NCBI GenBank assembly: GCA_031260095.1
Contig: JAIRKN010000078.1
Location: forward strand, 1-9,533
From: Tannerella sp.
Lineage (GTDB): Bacteria; Bacteroidota; Bacteroidia; Bacteroidales; Tannerellaceae
Reading direction: 5' to 3'
Length of the DNA stretch: 9,533 nucleotides
Shown here: one piece after another, positions 6,132-9,533 of the stretch
Layout: each line of letters starts with the position of its first letter
Numbering within the stretch: the first letter of the stretch is position 1
Notes under the pieces: generated by a model
What the model saw: only the letters and a program-made list of their open reading frames with translations
Told to the model about the DNA's origin: nothing
Databases searched by the model: none
Position numbers and translations under genes: made by a program

Positions 6132-7448
6132 TTATTTCAGCGGATTGTTTTTTTCGAACAAGGTCAGACGTTCTTCCAATAAATCGTATTGATTGGGTTT
6201 AATAAAAGAAGTGCAAGCGCGTAAACCCTGTTGGCGACTTCCTGTCGTGCTAAGTGAAATGGCACTTATTCCATAATACACAAGTTCTTCCATGAGTTCT
6301 CCGCCCGTCATGCCCGGATAGGAGATCGTGAAATAAAAGCCGTCGGCAATGGGATCATCAAGGTCATGGTCGTAGACGATTTTGAATCCATGATTTTTGA
6401 AGATTTTTTTCAGGCGCGCTGCCCTTTTACCATATTCCTTTATCTCTTCTACAAAATCAAATGTTCCATCCGACGCCGCTTTAAACATAGCCGCCAATGC
6501 ATATTGAGCGGAATGACTTGTTCCAGAAGACAGTGCGTAGAGTACACGATGTACGTAAACCGTACCGAAAGTGCCTCCGCCATAACGTTGGGTCAACCCT
6601 TCATAGGTACGATTATAAAGTTTATCGGAAATAGCTGTTACGGCAATGCGTTGTCCGGCATAACTGAATGCTTTGGATCCCGAAATCTGTAGGATATAAT
6701 AGTCTGTATAATGCGAAACGCTTGGTTGGTAAGGTGGGTGAAACGGGATTCCAAGTTCTTTTCGGAAGTCCATTGCAAAATAAGCCAGGTCTTCAACGAC
6801 AATCGTATTATATTGGGTCGCCGTCTCGCCGATTATTTTCAATTCGCTATCCGTCAGGCAAAACCAGGCAGGATTATTGGGATTCGAATAAACTACCGCA
6901 GCGATGTTGCCTTTAGACAGGTATTCCTCCAGTATGGCCCGTAATTTTTCGCCGCGATAGTCATATACATCGAACGATTCATATTTATATCCCATGACAA
7001 CGATCTGTTGTTTTTGCACCGGAAATCCGGGATCAATGAACAGGATTGCGTTTTTTTTCGGATCACATTGTCCACAGGTAAGGAATGAAGCATACGTTCC
7101 CTGCATGGAACCGGTGACAGGCACGCAATGTTCCGGCGATATGTCCGTATTGATAAAGGCTTTGATAAATCGTGAAGCTTCTTCTTTCAACTGCCATAAC
7201 CCGTTTATGTTAGGGTATATAGCTGCTATACCGTTTTGTAACGCTTTGATTTCAGCATCGACGCCCACCTGTGCCGATTTTAGTCCGGGCACTCCCATTT
7301 CCATGTGGATAAATTCCGTACCCGTTTCTTTTTCCAACTGGTGGGATATGGCCACCACTTCGCGGATCGTTGCTTTACCAAAATCATTCAATCCAAAACT
7401 TTCTATCGCTCTCTTAGTCGTTTGGTAATCAACAGGAGTCTGCTTCAT
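6132..7448 (-). CDS. PLP-dependent class I/II aminotransferase
   Basis: A 438-residue fold-type I pyridoxal-phosphate enzyme; probably an amino-acid aminotransferase, substrate not identifiable by eye. The motifs occur in order: MGVPGL near 51-56, GSMQGTYA (113-120) at the phosphate-binding turn, SNPNNPAW (188-195) with the cofactor-contacting Asn, VEDLAYF with Asp220 and Tyr223, ISGSKAFSYAGQR with the Schiff-base Lys259, and GLRACTSF with Arg410, the usual carboxylate-binding arginine. No signal peptide or fusion is apparent. ATG 7448 is preceded by an exact -7 element, so it probably has its own promoter although it lies 66 bases downstream of the DUF4130 gene on the same strand. The 193 bases between it and YqgE hold no gene. 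Confidence 0.9.
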   Translation of the reverse strand: MKQTPVDYQTTKRAIESFGLNDFGKATIREVVAISHQLEKETGTEFIHMEMGVPGLKSAQVGVDAEIKALQNGIAAIYPNINGLWQLKEEASRFIKAFINTDISPEHCVPVTGSMQGTYASFLTCGQCDPKKNAILFIDPGFPVQKQQIVVMGYKYESFDVYDYRGEKLRAILEEYLSKGNIAAVVYSNPNNPAWFCLTDSELKIIGETATQYNTIVVEDLAYFAMDFRKELGIPFHPPYQPSVSHYTDYYILQISGSKAFSYAGQRIAVTAISDKLYNRTYEGLTQRYGGGTFGTVYVHRVLYALSSGTSHSAQYALAAMFKAASDGTFDFVEEIKEYGKRAARLKKIFKNHGFKIVYDHDLDDPIADGFYFTISYPGMTGGELMEELVYYGISAISLSTTGSRQQGLRACTSFIKPNQYDLLEERLTLFEKNNPLK

Positions 7449-7476
7449 TGCTGTATTCTTTTAGTTAATTATCGGG

Positions 7477-7484
7477 CAAAGGTA
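7477..7484 (-). promoter_or_regulatory. -7 element upstream of the aminotransferase
   Basis: On the minus strand TACCTTTG (7484-7477), followed by C, is an exact match to the Bacteroidetes -7 consensus, 28 bases before the ATG. No TTTG is seen at the right distance upstream (the region reads GTGTCA), so the -33 element is poor. It suggests that the aminotransferase can be transcribed apart from the DNA-repair pair. Confidence 0.5.
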
Positions 7485-7514
7485 ATAATAAAATAATCAT
7501 TGACACGGTATAAT

Positions 7515-8276
7515 CTAAGATTTCTCCGTCAGGTAAGGCCAGAATCTGACGGGCATATTTTTCTTGTGTAAGCGTGGATTGATGCGTTCCTTGATCGTTA
7601 TGGCCTTGAAATATCCTTTCCAGAGATCCTGAAACAGTTTTTCATCATCAGCCATCAGTGATTCATCCAATTTGCCGCTTAGCAAATGGTCGTCGCCGGC
7701 AAACGTAATTTCTTTGGTCGTATGTAAATCATAGAAGTATCCGTATTTGCGTCGTAAGTCATAGATGACCCATTGCTGATCGGCAAAACGGTCGGTAAAA
7801 TGATTTATCGCTAATGGCAGTGCATTGTATACCGGTTTGACGGGTGCAAAAAAGATATCGTCGGCCGCTTTCTGAAAACGCACGAATTGCCGGATGTATT
7901 GCGCTTCATGACTTACTTTACGGGCAATCTTTTCTACTTCGAGTATATCGGCGTCACCAAAGTTGTATTCCATCTTTCGGGTGGTAGCAAATGTTTTGCA
8001 CAGGTAGCGGAATAATAACTCATCGCTGCCTTCCAGTTCGGATAGCCATACGTGCATAAGCATGTTACGGACATTTTTATGTGTCTTTCTTTCCAATGCC
8101 TGCCATACACGTTTAGAATGTTCTTCCTGCGTAACAACCGTATGTGTTATTTCCGTAAACAGGGGAAGAATATCGCCGGTTTGAAGAAGTTTGGCCGGGA
8201 AGATCTTCAGGCTGTACACATCAAAGACGGCGCTTAACAATCCTTCAAATGTCTTATCATAAAAGAAGATCGTCAT
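7515..8276 (-). CDS. DUF4130 / TIGR03915 family putative DNA metabolism protein
   Basis: A 253-residue protein matching, from memory, the TIGR03915 (DUF4130) family, which is encoded beside a radical SAM/HhH protein and in other bacteria is fused to a uracil-DNA-glycosylase-like domain. Its chemistry is not known. Visible landmarks are the start MTIFFYDKTFEGLLSAVFDVY (1-21), VSHEAQYIRQFVRF (121-134), the aromatic block NHFTDRFADQQWVIYDLRR (158-176) with YGYFYDL after it, and the C-terminal ITIKERINPRLHKKNMPVRFWPYLTE (226-251), which is how family members usually end. No membrane segment, signal peptide or metal-binding Cys cluster is present, and the glycosylase domain of the fused forms is absent. 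It lies 54 bases after the radical SAM gene on the same strand and is probably cotranscribed with it. Confidence 0.85.
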   Translation of the reverse strand: MTIFFYDKTFEGLLSAVFDVYSLKIFPAKLLQTGDILPLFTEITHTVVTQEEHSKRVWQALERKTHKNVRNMLMHVWLSELEGSDELLFRYLCKTFATTRKMEYNFGDADILEVEKIARKVSHEAQYIRQFVRFQKAADDIFFAPVKPVYNALPLAINHFTDRFADQQWVIYDLRRKYGYFYDLHTTKEITFAGDDHLLSGKLDESLMADDEKLFQDLWKGYFKAITIKERINPRLHKKNMPVRFWPYLTEKS

Positions 8277-8330
8277 TGTCCTTGAGCGTTATTCTTTGAA
8301 TGGATCGTGTAATGAAAAAGAGGCGTCTGG

Positions 8331-9533
8331 TCATTCCGGAAAAACAATGGATAATTGCCGTTCATTGTGTATCATTTTTTTCTTCTTGGGTTCGGTCAGT
8401 ACTTTTCGTACATATTCCGGTGTGACTTCGTTGACTGTATTTGCCGGCAGTTCGCGACAGGAAATAAAATACCGGGCTTTTTTCATTACGACGCCTATTT
8501 TTTTCAGTTGTTCCGATGTTAGCCGTCCGAATTTTCTTGCGGATAGAATAAGTTTGGCCGATTTTACACCTATGCCCGGAACACGGAGTATTATCCGGTA
8601 ATCCGCCGTATTGACGTCGACCGGAAAATATTCGGGATGACGTAACGCCCAGGCTAATTTGGGATCTATCTCCAGGTCGAGGTTCGGAAAACGATCGTCT
8701 ACGATTTCGTCGGCGCGGAATTCGTAAAAACGCATCAGCCAATCTGCCTGATACAGGCGGTTTTCACGAACAAGCGGAGCCTGCCGTAGAGCGGGTAATC
8801 GTTTGTCGTATGAATTGACGGGTATAAACCCCGAATAATAGACACGTTTCATACTCGGACGTTTATACAGGGCGGATGAAATATACAGTATCTCCTTATC
8901 GGATTCCGGCGTTGCTCCCACAATCATCTGCGTACTTTGTCCGGCCGGAACAAAACGGGGAGTATGACGAAATTTGCGCCGGTCTTCAAGGCTCTGCAAC
9001 ATCCCTTGCTGAATATACCGCATCGGCGTGAAGACGCTTTGGAAATCCTTGTCCGGCGCCAGTAGCTTCAAGTTTTGCTCGGTCGGTATTTCAAGATTTA
9101 CGCTCATCCGGTCGGCATACAGCCCGCCTTCATTGACTAATTCCCGGCTACATCCCGGAATACTTTTCAGATGTATGTATCCATTAAAACGATGTATGGT
9201 ACGCAGATCTTTGACAACGCGTACCATCCGTTCCATCGTATAATCCGGATTACGAACCACGCCGGAACTGAGAAACAAGCCTTCAATATAGTTACGGCGA
9301 TAAAATTCGACAGTCAGTTCTACAAGCTCGCTGACACTGAACGTAGCCCGTTTCAGGTCATTGCTTTTACGATTGATGCAATAGGCGCAATCATAAATAC
9401 AATGATTCGTAAGCATAATCTTCAGCAAAGAAATACACCGGCCGTCTTCCGTAAAACTGTGGCAGACCCCTATTCCGCCGACGGTATTCCCTATTCCGCC
9501 GGATAGATTGCTGCGTACTGTTCCGCTCGAAGC
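8331..9533 (-). CDS. Putative DNA modification/repair radical SAM protein (TIGR03916 type), 5' end beyond window
   Basis: The frame is open from 9533 to the stop at 8331, giving 400 visible residues; roughly 20 N-terminal residues are off the edge, judging by recalled family members. A TTG at 9428 is not a credible start because conserved sequence precedes it (SSGTVRSN, GVCHSFTEDGRCIS). The radical SAM cluster motif is CIYDCAYC (visible Cys45, Cys49, Cys52) followed by INRKSND, and two more Cys (24 and 33) come before it. The C-terminal region has a helix-hairpin-helix, RVPGIGVKSAKLILSARKFG (visible 317-336), a DNA-binding motif of repair enzymes. The family is predicted to act on DNA with its DUF4130 partner, encoded next in this operon; substrate and product are unknown. 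Confidence 0.9.
   Translation of the reverse strand, partial: ASSGTVRSNLSGGIGNTVGGIGVCHSFTEDGRCISLLKIMLTNHCIYDCAYCINRKSNDLKRATFSVSELVELTVEFYRRNYIEGLFLSSGVVRNPDYTMERMVRVVKDLRTIHRFNGYIHLKSIPGCSRELVNEGGLYADRMSVNLEIPTEQNLKLLAPDKDFQSVFTPMRYIQQGMLQSLEDRRKFRHTPRFVPAGQSTQMIVGATPESDKEILYISSALYKRPSMKRVYYSGFIPVNSYDKRLPALRQAPLVRENRLYQADWLMRFYEFRADEIVDDRFPNLDLEIDPKLAWALRHPEYFPVDVNTADYRIILRVPGIGVKSAKLILSARKFGRLTSEQLKKIGVVMKKARYFISCRELPANTVNEVTPEYVRKVLTEPKKKKMIHNERQLSIVFPE

Noticed and set aside
8362..8742. Minus-strand 126-codon frame inside the HhH radical SAM gene, and similar overlapping frames elsewhere
   Set aside because: These lie in alternative frames of well-supported genes and show Arg/Ser-rich composition without motifs.

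Overview
This window looks like the chromosome of a member of the Bacteroidetes, probably order Bacteroidales. Several upstream regions match the -7 element TAnnTTTG of that phylum (an exact match with -33 TTTG and 19-bp spacing before tRNA-Cys; an exact -7 before the aminotransferase). Start codons mostly lack strong Shine-Dalgarno sequences. The long form of RfbB, the class I/II aminotransferase and the FeoB-associated Cys-rich protein also fit. The genus cannot be named from sequence alone.

Layout. Bases 1-117 are the 3' end of a group II intron (domains V and VI, ending CTCGAT); the rest of the intron lies outside the window. Bases 118-755 hold no credible gene but contain several REP-like copies of a CGTCATTGC...GAAGCAATCC repeat and a perfect 20-bp palindrome. 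A plus-strand radical SAM protein of unknown substrate (756-1661) is followed by a small Cys-rich membrane protein (1697-1879). A tRNA-Pro(UGG) on the plus strand and a tRNA-Cys(GCA) on the minus strand converge, each with its own hairpin terminator. Next comes a plus-strand run rfbC-rfbB-recR-GNAT acetyltransferase (2440-5376). RfbC and RfbB are the epimerase and dehydratase of dTDP-L-rhamnose synthesis; recR is joined to rfbB by a TGATG stop/start overlap. The acetyltransferase overlaps tail to tail with a minus-strand YqgE/AlgH gene (5345-5938). The rest is minus strand: a PLP aminotransferase (6132-7448), then a DUF4130/TIGR03915-type protein (7515-8276) and a radical SAM protein of the TIGR03916 type with a C-terminal helix-hairpin-helix (8331 to beyond 9533).

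How the genes work together. The clearest functional pair of incompletely known role is the last one: the radical SAM/HhH protein and its DUF4130 partner, a conserved two-gene module predicted to act in DNA repair or modification and in other genomes linked or fused to a uracil-DNA-glycosylase-like domain. No such glycosylase is in this window. RfbC and RfbB feed cell-surface polysaccharide synthesis; rfbA and rfbD are not here. RecR acts with RecF/RecO in recombinational repair. The remaining genes are housekeeping or of unknown role.

All family assignments rest on motifs read by eye; no database search was run.
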